Virus record (IMG/VR): IMGVR_UViG_3300021420_000116
Coordinates: 1 to 24,523 of that record
Reading direction: 5' to 3' (one strand)
Source of the DNA: a virus
DNA length: 24,523 nt
Shown: one piece after another, positions 7,053 to 14,276 of the stretch
Position numbering within the stretch: the stretch's first letter is position 1
How the letters are laid out: each line of letters opens with the position of its first letter
Made by a program: the position numbers and the translations under genes
The notes under the pieces: generated by a model
Database searches by the model: none
What the model was told of the DNA's origin: nothing
Seen by the model: the letters and a program-made list of their open reading frames with translations, nothing else

Positions 7053-7252
7053 CTCCGTTTATGTCCGTTCTTCATAAACCCAACCCGATCTTCCGGGAGG
7101 CTATTGAAGAGAACATCGCCGTAATCCGCGTCTCCGGCCATAATCTCTTCGTTGAACGGGGATTCCAGGTACGAATCCTCGGTGGTTTGGATGTTCCGGT
7201 CGATCTGCTCTACGTCAATCCGATTGTTTCGACCATTCCGTGTATCGGGCAT
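7049..7252 (-). CDS. Small acidic late-operon protein, function unknown
   Basis: 67 aa, hydrophilic, with an acidic middle (EEIMAGDADYGDVLFNSLPEDR has its charges clustered near residues 35-55). No motif is recognised. The start is well supported by AGGAG 6 bases before the ATG. The stop (TAG) overlaps the stop of the convergent HNH gene by 3 bases. It continues the late operon on the minus strand between two antisense HNH genes. A longer overlapping plus-strand frame (7061-7516) lacks a start signal and is probably a shadow. Confidence 0.6.
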   Translation of the reverse strand: MPDTRNGRNNRIDVEQIDRNIQTTEDSYLESPFNEEIMAGDADYGDVLFNSLPEDRVGFMKNGHKRS

Positions 7253-7348
7253 TTGCTTCTCCTAGAGTGCGAAGGGCGGAACAAGCAGAAAGGGAGTCCC
7301 GCCCCCGGCAGTGCCTTCCACGCACTTTTTGTACTCTCAGCGCATATC

Positions 7349-7387
7349 TTACTTACGCTTCGAGTGTCTACCGCGCTTTCGAGCCAT
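7349..7387 (-). CDS. Tiny basic peptide MARKRGRHSKRK
   Basis: A 12-codon frame with a strong AAAGGAG 9 bases before the ATG and a clean TAA stop. Nine of 12 residues are Arg, Lys or His. A second basic peptide with a similar start (MAKRGKKSS) lies on the other side of the HNH gene, at 7848-7931. It could be a nucleic-acid-binding or protamine-like virion peptide, or a leader peptide. The function is unknown, and the short length means chance cannot be excluded. Confidence 0.4.
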   Translation of the reverse strand: MARKRGRHSKRK

Positions 7388-7461
7388 ATTGGTGTCTCCT
7401 TTTCTGTCCTAGGCATCCGAATTTACGGAGAGACCCCCAGGATAATTTACGTGCTTTGTAG

Positions 7462-7467
7462 TAAAAT
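7462..7467 (+). promoter_or_regulatory. TAAAAT -10-like box of second plus-strand HNH gene
   Basis: TAAAAT is preceded by TTTGTAG and followed by exactly 6 bases and the ATG at 7474. No Shine-Dalgarno site is present. It matches the boxes at 6634-6639 and 3541-3546. Confidence 0.4.
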
Positions 7468-7473
7468 CAGCCC

Positions 7474-7851
7474 ATGCCACAAGCTGCTGAATCGCAACGA
7501 GATTGGCGAAAAATAAATCCAGGAAAAACACGCGAATATTACGAGCGACAAAGATTGCTTCATCCTGGAAAGGCTGCTGAACAACACAGAGAATGGAGCA
7601 AAAATCATCCAGAAAAAATCCTGGAGAAGAAACGTAAAGCATGGAGAGAGCACCCTGAAAAAATCAAAGCTCAAAATGCTGTTCACTATGCTATTCGTGT
7701 CGGTAAACTCGTAAGGCCAACAAAATGCTCCAAATGCTGTATAGAATGCAAACCGCATGGCCATCACTATCGCGGCTATGCCTTCAAACTCGATGTCGTG
7801 TGGCTTTGTGTTATGTGCCATGCTGCTGAACATAGGCCTCACCGAGATTAA
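7474..7851 (+). CDS. HNH endonuclease, second antisense copy
   Basis: 125 aa. The N-terminus contains three basic repeats with a W/Y...HPEK or HPGK core (EYYERQRLLHPGK, EWSKNHPEKI, AWREHPEKI). The catalytic part has CSKCCIEC, a GHHYRGYAFKLDVVWLC segment and VMCHAAEHR. It is clearly related to the HNH gene at 6645 but diverged in the N-terminal repeats. Local GC is about 42% (7561-7620), below the virion genes. Its TAA overlaps the stop of the minus-strand 27-aa peptide (TTAA shared), just as its paralogue overlaps the stop of the 67-aa gene. Confidence 0.86.
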   Translation: MPQAAESQRDWRKINPGKTREYYERQRLLHPGKAAEQHREWSKNHPEKILEKKRKAWREHPEKIKAQNAVHYAIRVGKLVRPTKCSKCCIECKPHGHHYRGYAFKLDVVWLCVMCHAAEHRPHRD

Positions 7852-7931
7852 TACCGGCCAGCTTTCCGACTCCCTGGATGGCGTCCCGCCATTTTTGTGT
7901 TCATGGAGCTTTTCTTGCCCCGCTTTGCCAT
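7848..7931 (-). CDS. Small basic peptide (27 aa)
   Basis: A 27-codon frame beginning MAKRGKKSSMNTKMAG and ending GSRKAGRY, with AAGGAG 7 bases before the ATG. It is rich in Lys, Arg, Gly and Ser and has no hydrophobic core, so it is probably unstructured and nucleic-acid-binding or a minor internal virion peptide. It resembles the 12-aa peptide at 7349-7387 in start and composition. Its TAA is shared in the TTAA with the stop of the convergent HNH gene. Confidence 0.5.
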   Translation of the reverse strand: MAKRGKKSSMNTKMAGRHPGSRKAGRY

Positions 7932-7956
7932 AAACGATCTCCTTCACCAAGAATTG

Positions 7957-8184
7957 CTAATTCGTCAAAGCCTTCGAAGGTCCACACTCGTCAAGGGCAC
8001 CCTGCGCTTCGAGCTTCAGGTTCTCCATCCACATATCCTCACCAAGTTCGATCCTCGATTGCTTCGTGGACCAGAACGGCGGGCACACCTGTCCATCGAC
8101 GGCAAATTGAACGAGATAGACGGGGGTGTGATACCCAGGGTGTGTGTGTTCGGAGAGGTGAATCAGTTCAAACTTTTGTTGCAC
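7957..8184 (-). CDS. Small protein, unknown, in frame after HTH gene stop
   Basis: 75 aa if started at the GTG at 8184; no ribosome-binding site is seen. The product looks protein-like (HPGYHTPVYLVQFAVDG, WSTKQSRIELGEDMWMENL), with no known motif. The frame is the same as that of the HTH gene and is open right up to its TAA at 8209-8211, with no ATG in between. The two could therefore be one longer ancestral gene split by a stop, a readthrough product, or two genes with reinitiation. The start is uncertain. Confidence 0.5.
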   Translation of the reverse strand: MQQKFELIHLSEHTHPGYHTPVYLVQFAVDGQVCPPFWSTKQSRIELGEDMWMENLKLEAQGALDECGPSKALTN

Positions 8185-8208
8185 GCAGGACAGATTGGGG
8201 TATGCTGC

Positions 8209-8409
8209 TTACTTGGTCAATCCGTTGGGTTTACTCTGTTCACTTTGTTCGTTGCTTGTTTCGCACAGAAACCATTGGCCTTTTGGGTCTTTTCGAATGC
8301 GAAAACCCAAATGCAATATAAATCCATCCTTGCACCATCGCTTAATGGTTACGGAATGCTTACCGTATCGACGGGCGATTTCTGAAACTGGAACCCATTC
8401 TGACATCAT
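8209..8409 (-). CDS. Small helix-turn-helix protein (MerR/excisionase-like)
   Basis: 66 aa. Residues about 7-28 form a helix-turn-helix: VPVSEIARRYGKHSVTIKRW, followed by a wing-like CKDGFILHLGFRIRKD and GQWFL. This pattern is typical of excisionase/AlpA and MerR-type winged helices that bind DNA. Its ATG overlaps the portal stop (ATGATG with TGA inside), so it is translated with the portal. In a late operon it might be a DNA-packaging or regulatory factor; a small terminase role is only a possibility. Confidence 0.72.
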   Translation of the reverse strand: MMSEWVPVSEIARRYGKHSVTIKRWCKDGFILHLGFRIRKDPKGQWFLCETSNEQSEQSKPNGLTK

Positions 8410-10136
8410 CGGGGCCTTTTAAGTTTCGCCACGGCAGCAAGTTCCTGGGCGTGTTGCGCATCCTCGGCTAGTTGTTCTGCTTGCGGGAGTCCAAGAGTCT
8501 CGAAGATGAACTTCGGAGGCAATGCTCCAGTCTTCGAGAGCGCCATGACCAGATTCTTCATCATGGACGAAGACACCGCTTGGAGCGTAACCGCATCAAG
8601 TTCCAAGTCACACTCCGCCGCATCGGGAACCGGCAGCCACGAACACGATTTCTGCTTCCCGCGTTGCGGCATCATCGTGTCTTCTTGCCGCTTGAACTTC
8701 GCCATCGTGTAGAAAACCATTCGAGCAAGCCGCTGATATGATTCGGCGAGCAAGCGGGCCTTCATCCGAACGAATGTCTGCCCCTGAAAGACAGCGGCAT
8801 CAAACAGTTCCGGAGAAATGTTTCCCCCTCCCGCTTGCCCTTGCCGCTCGGCTGTGCTTCCCGAGTACCGCGCAACCTTCTGAAGCAGAACTTCGGGTAT
8901 CTGCGTCATGTGCTGCGGAATGGCCGGTGGGGAACTCATGGTCGGAGGCTTGTCCCCGTCGTACACCTGCACTTCTCCCGGCAACCCGCCGTAGGCATCA
9001 ATGTCGATGTTCGAATCCCGAGGAATCCAGCACTGCACATTGTTCGTGCGGATCATGTTTTCGATCAACTGCGTGTACATGCGTTCCGCAATATCCTGGG
9101 GAGACTTAACGTAACGAACGGGAGGAGGACCGTAAATACTGTCAAGGTGAGGCATAGACCAAATACCGACAAAAGGAAAAGTTCCGAAATCATCTTCAGG
9201 CAGCCGAGGAATGAAATTCGGCCCATCGGCGAGGATGATCCCGTTGCACTCGACGATGAATCGGCCATTTGGAAATCTCCACTTAAACTTCGGCTGGACT
9301 ATGAGTTCGAATCCCTCTCCAGCCTTAACCCCTGCAATTTCTTCCACTCGATCTCGGGCATAATCCTTAACCCAAGCGTACCGTACACGCACACGAGGTC
9401 CGTTCCTTTGATGCTCGAAACCTTCCGGGGCATCGACCCGAAGAGGTCCCGGAGGAAGTTCCATCGAAAGGTCGAACCGGGAACCTTGTGTTTCGTCGTC
9501 TTCGTAGTCATCGTACCCTCCGCCGATCTTTACGTATTTCCCTTTGTCCGGGAACATGCGCCGGATTTCATCGACGTAGAAGTACCTCTCGGCGACGACG
9601 TAACCCCAGGTTCGGTCATCCTTGGCGTGAGGGTCGGGGAAGATTGTCGAAGGGTCCACTGCATCGAGCCAAACCATGCCCTTGCCGTTTCGAGCGTCGG
9701 GGTTATACCCAAGCCAAAGCCAACTTGGATTCGTCAACTGCGCCCAAAACACAGCATCGAAGATACGGTTATTGAACATCCCGAGCCGCCATGCCGCTGA
9801 AAACGCCTTCTCCCGCTGCTCATCGGCCTTGCCATCGACCGAAATGTAGATTTTCGGGGTATCGTTCGTTAAATCCGTGGCTTCGCAGAGAGCAAGAAAC
9901 TGCGCTTCGGGGAGGGTAACACGGGGACGGAAGGAAGGGGTTGATGCGCTCGGGTAGTACGTCAAGTTGTAAAAATTCTTCATGTCGGCAATGTGATTGC
10001 CGCCCTGCTTCTGCTCCCGTTCCTGCGTGGACATCCGAACGAGTTCGTCAATTTGCTTCGAAATCTTCTTGTCGCCGGGGACGGCGGTGGTTTTCTTCTC
10101 GTCAGTCAGAATCGCCGGGAAGTAGGTGACGGACAC
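8406..10136 (-). CDS. Portal protein
   Basis: 576 aa. Size, composition and position two kilobases after the terminase fit the dodecameric portal through which DNA enters the head. Visible portal-like features are an N-terminal helical region, AVDPSTIFPDPHAKDDRTWG (near residues 160-180, the common DP...I.PDP turn), a conserved-looking ERMYTQLIENMIRTNN helix near 350, and a long helical C-terminus with IFETLGLP. It starts at GTG with GGAGA 7 bases upstream. It ends overlapping the HTH gene. The assignment is by general features and context. Confidence 0.85.
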   Translation of the reverse strand: MSVTYFPAILTDEKKTTAVPGDKKISKQIDELVRMSTQEREQKQGGNHIADMKNFYNLTYYPSASTPSFRPRVTLPEAQFLALCEATDLTNDTPKIYISVDGKADEQREKAFSAAWRLGMFNNRIFDAVFWAQLTNPSWLWLGYNPDARNGKGMVWLDAVDPSTIFPDPHAKDDRTWGYVVAERYFYVDEIRRMFPDKGKYVKIGGGYDDYEDDETQGSRFDLSMELPPGPLRVDAPEGFEHQRNGPRVRVRYAWVKDYARDRVEEIAGVKAGEGFELIVQPKFKWRFPNGRFIVECNGIILADGPNFIPRLPEDDFGTFPFVGIWSMPHLDSIYGPPPVRYVKSPQDIAERMYTQLIENMIRTNNVQCWIPRDSNIDIDAYGGLPGEVQVYDGDKPPTMSSPPAIPQHMTQIPEVLLQKVARYSGSTAERQGQAGGGNISPELFDAAVFQGQTFVRMKARLLAESYQRLARMVFYTMAKFKRQEDTMMPQRGKQKSCSWLPVPDAAECDLELDAVTLQAVSSSMMKNLVMALSKTGALPPKFIFETLGLPQAEQLAEDAQHAQELAAVAKLKRPR

Positions 10137-10139
10137 TAT

Positions 10140-10532
10140 TTATCTCCAATATCGCGGCAGAGGATCGGGATTGTCCAAAAACTTTAGCAGCCGAATGAGT
10201 CCCATTTCCTTCTGTTTTTCTGCCGCCACTACCGTAATTTCCGGTGTAATGAACATTTGACCTTCATGGATGGAAATATCAAACATTTGTCCTGGAAGGA
10301 ACCATCCACAAGCCCCCGGAACGGAAGAATATACGCCTATAGATTCGCCCTCTTTCATAGCGACCCACCGTCCTACGAGTAGGTGCTGGTTCATACAGGG
10401 AATCCAATCACTCCACTTGATCGTCCAGCCCTTGTATTGCGTGTCTTTTGTTTCGTGGAGTTTGATCCCCTGAAGAGACAGAGCGAGAGTAGGGGTGAAT
10501 CCGAGCATCTGAAGTAGCTTTCTACGCTCCAC
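10140..10532 (-). CDS. Unknown protein with twin-arginine-like N-terminus
   Basis: 130 aa from GTG, with GGAGG 4 bases upstream and an 11-base overlap with the previous gene. The first 22 residues read as ERRKLLQ followed by a short hydrophobic run (LGFTPTLALSL), reminiscent of a twin-arginine export signal, although this is unusual in a packaging operon. The rest is a mixed alpha/beta domain with WTIKWSDWIPCMNQHLLVG and a helical C-terminus. No catalytic motif is recognised. It lies directly upstream of the portal. Confidence 0.6.
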   Translation of the reverse strand: MERRKLLQMLGFTPTLALSLQGIKLHETKDTQYKGWTIKWSDWIPCMNQHLLVGRWVAMKEGESIGVYSSVPGACGWFLPGQMFDISIHEGQMFITPEITVVAAEKQKEMGLIRLLKFLDNPDPLPRYWR

Positions 10533-10689
10533 GACGCCTCCCCTTCAATTCGAGCGGCGGCTTCCAAGTCGGAATGTTGTGGTAGTACACGAATCCTCGG
10601 CAACCGCAAATGTACTGCTTGACCGTCTCCGTACTGAGCGCCGTGTTCAATTGCATGGGCCGATGGCAGTATACACACGTTGGAATCAA
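10522..10689 (-). CDS. Small zinc-ribbon protein
   Basis: 55 aa. The start is TTG at 10689, overlapping the TGA of the upstream gene (TTGA), with AAAGGAG 8 bases before it; the frame is open upstream, but this start has the best signal. CVYC (residues 5-8) and YICGC (near 28-32) form a likely zinc site, followed by RGFVYYHN and a basic end (KGRRRGA). It is part of the tightly overlapped gene series between terminase and portal. Function unknown. Confidence 0.6.
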   Translation of the reverse strand: MIPTCVYCHRPMQLNTALSTETVKQYICGCRGFVYYHNIPTWKPPLELKGRRRGA

Positions 10690-10991
10690 TGTGTACGCTC
10701 CTTTATCATCGAGATTCGAGAAAGGTCTACCTTCCCCGAAAGCCAGTCCGACATATTGGTCATCGGATCGCCGGAATTCGACTGTTTGTCCTCTTTCGTG
10801 AAGTTTTCGCAATCAAAGACCATTGACATAAATTCCTTCGCCGTAGCGTAGGCGGGAACGAGGTCGGAAGCGTGTTCGGCCAGCGACCGTTGGAGCTTCG
10901 CGGCGGCGTTCGCTCGACCCTCTTTCCGATCCTCTGAGAACTGCTTCCAGATTCGGTCGAATATGGCTTTGGCGTTCTCTTCGTTGCTCAT
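10686..10991 (-). CDS. Helical small protein, unknown
   Basis: 101 aa, charged and mostly helical (FDRIWKQFSEDRKEGRANAA, then LQRSLAEHASDLVPAYATAK). It has no cysteine cluster beyond one residue and no membrane segment. The start ATG overlaps the preceding stop (ATGA). In this position phages often encode small packaging accessory proteins, but no family is recognised. Confidence 0.6.
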   Translation of the reverse strand: MSNEENAKAIFDRIWKQFSEDRKEGRANAAAKLQRSLAEHASDLVPAYATAKEFMSMVFDCENFTKEDKQSNSGDPMTNMSDWLSGKVDLSRISMIKERTH

Positions 10992-11218
10992 TGCAGTTTG
11001 ACCCGATCTAGGATTCTGCCGGTCTTAGCTTCGTTCATGGCGTCAATTCGGCTCTGCGCAGCCGCCTTCTGCATCAGCACGATCTTTTCCTGCGCTTCGA
11101 GTACCCGCTTCGCCCGGTCCAAGAGCGAAATACCGAAATCGAGGGAGATTTCCGGGGCATCAATCGAGATTTCCAGGCTCTCCCGGTCAAACGTGATTAT
11201 CATGGTTGGATTATTCAC
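10988..11218 (-). CDS. Small helical protein, unknown
   Basis: 76 aa from GTG, overlapping the upstream stop (GTGA). A short beta segment (MIITFDRESLEISIDAPEIS) is followed by a long helix with heptad-like spacing (AKRVLEAQEKIVLMQKAAAQ), suggesting a coiled coil. There is no known motif. It is tightly coupled with both neighbours by 4-base overlaps. Confidence 0.6.
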   Translation of the reverse strand: MNNPTMIITFDRESLEISIDAPEISLDFGISLLDRAKRVLEAQEKIVLMQKAAAQSRIDAMNEAKTGRILDRVKLQ

Positions 11219-11637
11219 TGTGCCTCCGGCTGCTGCCGTCGTTTCTTCAAGTCTTCCGATATTAAAGATGCGATCCTGCGACGTGTCAAATCCGTTTCTA
11301 TCTTTTTCAGCTTCTCGTCGTCCAAAGTGCTACCCTTCGGAGCAAATAGATTTGGTTGGTCTTCGGCCTTCCGTATCGGATCGGCGGCAATCACTTCTTT
11401 CGTTGGCTGCTTCTCCGGAACAACTCGGAAAACTTCTCCAAAACTTCCCATATGAGTTCGCAGGACGAGTTCCTGTGTCCGGGAATCCCAATCTTTCAGG
11501 AGTGTGGTCGGTTCATTGATCGCATCGACGAGTTCCCCTTTGATCCGAAGTTCTCCCCCACTCTGACGGCACAGCGCCGCCAGAATCCGGACCAAGTACG
11601 CCTCTAGGCTAAGTTCTCCTCGGTTATATGCCGACAA
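11215..11637 (-). CDS. Unknown protein following the terminase gene
   Basis: 140 aa. It starts at TTG at 11637, overlapping the terminase end by 14 bases; a TTG further in is also possible. The N-terminal 60 residues look like a compact domain (LEAYLVRILAALCRQSGGEL, then a strand-rich part LVLRTHMGSFGEVFRV). The C-terminal half is charged and helical (KKIETDLTRRRIASLISEDL). No family is recognised. Position suggests a packaging accessory. Confidence 0.58.
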   Translation of the reverse strand: MSAYNRGELSLEAYLVRILAALCRQSGGELRIKGELVDAINEPTTLLKDWDSRTQELVLRTHMGSFGEVFRVVPEKQPTKEVIAADPIRKAEDQPNLFAPKGSTLDDEKLKKIETDLTRRRIASLISEDLKKRRQQPEAQ

Positions 11638-13384
11638 GACGGTCCCTCACCTTCGTTTTCGCGGCCTTCATAAACATCTTCATTTCCCGTTGGATCATTG
11701 GCCCGATTTCTTCCTTGATCGGCATTTCGAGGACCTGTTTCGGATTCTGCGGGTCCATCGTGTTTTTGGGGGCGTACTTCATCCGGGCTGGAGGGTATTG
11801 CTCACGCGTTAAACACGCTATCATCCAAGCGACAGCAATGTCGTCGTGTCCCCGAAGAATGTCCCACCGCCATTCCTTCACCGTCATCATCCCGAGTTGA
11901 TCCATTAAGGCTCGATCATTGATGACGAGTGCCCCTGGATCGGCTCGAAGTCCCATCCGGATTCCACTTCTCGCTGCATCGACGATCAATCGTCGCGTCG
12001 CCTGCGTCATTTCAAATCCGAGGGCTATGCTCCGGCTCTTGCCCTTCTTTCGGTCGTCTCGGCCCTTCCAGGTGTAGATGTTGGGGTACCGGTACTCGTC
12101 TCGAAGCTTGACGAGCGCCCACCGGCCCAGGTTTCCGGTCAGTTCCGGGTTTACCATAGCTCGATTGTAGTAGTGTCCGCACATATCGAGTTGATTCGCC
12201 AGAACTTCGGGGGCAATGCGTTCTGCAAAGCGGCAAGCAAGTTCACCGGTCTCTCCGCACAGACACGCATAAGCACAGAAGTCGCCCTCCTCAGTTCCAA
12301 GAGCAGCATCCGCTCCGATGTAGTAGTGCAGTCCATCCGGACGACCTTTTTCGTTGACGGGTCTCTTCCAAACATGGACAGGACCATTATCATCCTCGAC
12401 GAACTTAAAAGACGCACCTCCAGCCACACGCTGAAAAGACCCTCGGCAGAGTGGAGGTTTGACCGTGCTTTCCGCATAGGCCAGTTCTTCCCTCGGGAAA
12501 GCCGGGTAGCCCGATACTTGGAAGGCTACCGAGGGTGTGTGCGGAAAGTCTTGTAGGAATTTCGATTCGATGTTCCGACAGTCATCAGCTTTCGTTCGGC
12601 GCATCCAGGCAATTTGTTCCCTGGTCGCATTGAACGGAGCCTTCATTAGCTCCTTTTCGAGGTCATCCCGAGGCGCGTCTTCCGCCTCTTCTTCCGGACG
12701 AATGAAGGCCGGGTCTTCGAGCCACGATGCGAAGTTCGGGATGTATCCGTTTCGGCCCGCTACCGCTTCATCCCAATACTCGGCAAACGCGGCTCCTGGC
12801 CCTTCCCGGCCATTGGCCGTCGATTCAATGATTATCATGCTTCCCGGACCCTTCGATACCGAAGAGATCATGGCCGTAAAAATCTCGTCATCAGGGTACG
12901 AAGCGGCCTCGGACAGATGGAGTGCGGAGAGCGTACCTCCGCGCCCCGCCGATGGAGTGCCAGCGGTCGCAACCGTCAAATGGCTGTCTCCACTCGGATG
13001 GCGGAAGTAAATCTTCTTTTGCTGGATGTCTTCGAGCGGAAAGTTCGGGAATCCTCGGGATAGATCGCCCGGAACACGAAACAATTCCTCGGCGCTCGTC
13101 GCAAGGTGGGCGACGATCTTCATGTTCATATTTGCGAACCCGAGGCCCCGACTCCAAAAAATACCTTCGGTTTGAGACGAGAATCCCACACGGCGACTTT
13201 TGAGGTCGATGATCCGGATATGCCCCTCTTTACGCCATTGCTCCCGCATCCGCTGGAACCGCTTCTCCTGGCTAGGAAAGAAGTGAAACGGGGTCATTTG
13301 ATTGTGTTCGCGGTCTTTGATCGGGAGGCGAGACAGTAATACGCGAGACCGATCCATCCAACTCGGATCGTTCGCTTTAGGCAT
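11624..13384 (-). CDS. Terminase large subunit
   Basis: 586 aa, normal length for the DNA-packaging ATPase-nuclease. The ATPase has a terminase-type Walker A, LKSRRVGFSS (61-70, deviant P-loop), a Walker B-like LSALHLSEA (152-160, with Glu159) and the coupling motif IIIESTANG (184-192). The nuclease has GADAALGTEEGDF (358-369, Asp359 and Asp368), NPELTGNLG (412-420, Glu414) and RGHDDIAVAW (511-520, Asp514-Asp515), consistent with an RNase H-like fold. The enzyme translocates DNA through the portal and cuts the concatemer. The ATG overlaps the preceding stop by 8 bases. Confidence 0.95.
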   Translation of the reverse strand: MPKANDPSWMDRSRVLLSRLPIKDREHNQMTPFHFFPSQEKRFQRMREQWRKEGHIRIIDLKSRRVGFSSQTEGIFWSRGLGFANMNMKIVAHLATSAEELFRVPGDLSRGFPNFPLEDIQQKKIYFRHPSGDSHLTVATAGTPSAGRGGTLSALHLSEAASYPDDEIFTAMISSVSKGPGSMIIIESTANGREGPGAAFAEYWDEAVAGRNGYIPNFASWLEDPAFIRPEEEAEDAPRDDLEKELMKAPFNATREQIAWMRRTKADDCRNIESKFLQDFPHTPSVAFQVSGYPAFPREELAYAESTVKPPLCRGSFQRVAGGASFKFVEDDNGPVHVWKRPVNEKGRPDGLHYYIGADAALGTEEGDFCAYACLCGETGELACRFAERIAPEVLANQLDMCGHYYNRAMVNPELTGNLGRWALVKLRDEYRYPNIYTWKGRDDRKKGKSRSIALGFEMTQATRRLIVDAARSGIRMGLRADPGALVINDRALMDQLGMMTVKEWRWDILRGHDDIAVAWMIACLTREQYPPARMKYAPKNTMDPQNPKQVLEMPIKEEIGPMIQREMKMFMKAAKTKVRDRLVGI

Positions 13385-13943
13385 TGTCCCGTTCGGAGGC
13401 AGCCTTCGCTAATTCTCGTTGGTGCCGTTGATTGATTCGGAATGCGTTGTAGTTGATGACGCAGAGTTCGCCGCAACAATCCACTCGGGGGAATAGGCCG
13501 GTTGCCGGGTCTTGGTAACTGTGATCGGTGAAGCCGGGATTCCCATTGAAATGTTTATGACACATGAAACACGTATATCCGGCAGTGCGTTCCATCGACC
13601 GCGCATTCAGGATTTTACCGGCGTTCTCGAATGCCGATCTGAGGTAGGCGTAGAAGGATTGCGCTTCGGTCATCGGAAGGTGCTCCCAATCGACTTCGAC
13701 GGTGATGTGATTGTCGGCGAAATAGACGGGACGTACCGGTAGGGCTTCGGTCGGAATCGCTTCGTCCTTCACTTCGGCAACCATCGTTCCGCGTTCGATG
13801 GGAGCATTCATCGGAACTTTGGCTTGAGCTTCCCGCAGAGCAGGATCGGCGGCGGCTTGCCCCTTTTCGGCCTTCCGCTTAATCCAACTCTCCTTCATTT
13901 TTGCGGATTGTAAAGCGCGTGCTTCGGGCGACATCACGGTCAT
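13377..13943 (-). CDS. C2H2-like zinc protein upstream of terminase
   Basis: 188 aa. The N-terminal 30 residues are basic and helical (SPEARALQSAKMKESWIKRK). The middle contains HITVEVDWEHLPM. A zinc-finger-like element CFMCHKHFNGNPGFTDHSY (near 131-149) and CCGELCV (near 161-167) follow. GGAGG lies 3-4 bases before the ATG, which overlaps the upstream stop. Small terminase genes often lie here, and the basic N-terminus and DNA-binding look would fit, but no family match can be shown. Confidence 0.62.
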   Translation of the reverse strand: MTVMSPEARALQSAKMKESWIKRKAEKGQAAADPALREAQAKVPMNAPIERGTMVAEVKDEAIPTEALPVRPVYFADNHITVEVDWEHLPMTEAQSFYAYLRSAFENAGKILNARSMERTAGYTCFMCHKHFNGNPGFTDHSYQDPATGLFPRVDCCGELCVINYNAFRINQRHQRELAKAASERDNA

Positions 13944-14233
13944 TTTCCTCCACTGGTCGGCAACGAGTACGCTGGTCGGCTTGACTCGTACCGTTGCTGT
14001 GCTTCTCGGGCTGCTTTGTGCTTCAGAAATGATTGATACTTACCCGCCGATTCGTCTTTGTCTTTCGGCCATACGTTATGGGAGGAGCAGGTTCGGCAGG
14101 TCATTACAAATACGGAGTCTGTTTCTCGGGACACGTAAACGTCGGAGCGTTCGCAAGTTCCTGCTAGGAAGTTTCCGCACGTTGGAAGTTCAGGCACGTT
14201 CGGAATATATTCCCAAGCCGAATCGAAATACAA
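13940..14233 (-). CDS. Small zinc-ribbon protein, first gene of late block
   Basis: 97 aa from a TTG at 14233; the frame is open to 14413, but that part overlaps the divergent plus-strand gene and has no start signal. GTG at the NVPELP segment is another option. The product has two potential metal sites (PTCGNFLAGTC and MTCRTCSSH) and a helical basic C-terminus (KYQSFLKHKAAREAQQRYES). No ribosome-binding site is seen. It ends in an ATGA overlap with the next gene. Confidence 0.5.
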   Translation of the reverse strand: MYFDSAWEYIPNVPELPTCGNFLAGTCERSDVYVSRETDSVFVMTCRTCSSHNVWPKDKDESAGKYQSFLKHKAAREAQQRYESSRPAYSLPTSGGK

Positions 14234-14252
14234 CCAAATTGTGCTTGGGCAT

Positions 14253-14264
14253 AGCGTATACGCT
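14253..14264. promoter_or_regulatory. 12-bp palindrome between divergent genes
   Basis: AGCGTATACGCT is a perfect palindrome centred between the divergent late block (minus) and the small-gene block (plus). Its position makes it a candidate operator for a dimeric regulator. A TACAGAT near 14264 could serve a plus-strand promoter, but no good -35 is seen. Confidence 0.4.
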
Positions 14265-14276
14265 ACAGATTGTGGT

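Noticed and set aside
7210-7416. 68-aa minus-strand frame
   Set aside because: It has no ribosome-binding site, and both AGGAG-type sites of the 12-aa and 67-aa genes fall inside it, which suggests that it is a shadow.
7061-7516. 151-aa plus-strand frame
   Set aside because: It covers the well-supported minus-strand 67-aa gene and the start of the plus-strand HNH gene, has no start signal and has a product without protein-like features.
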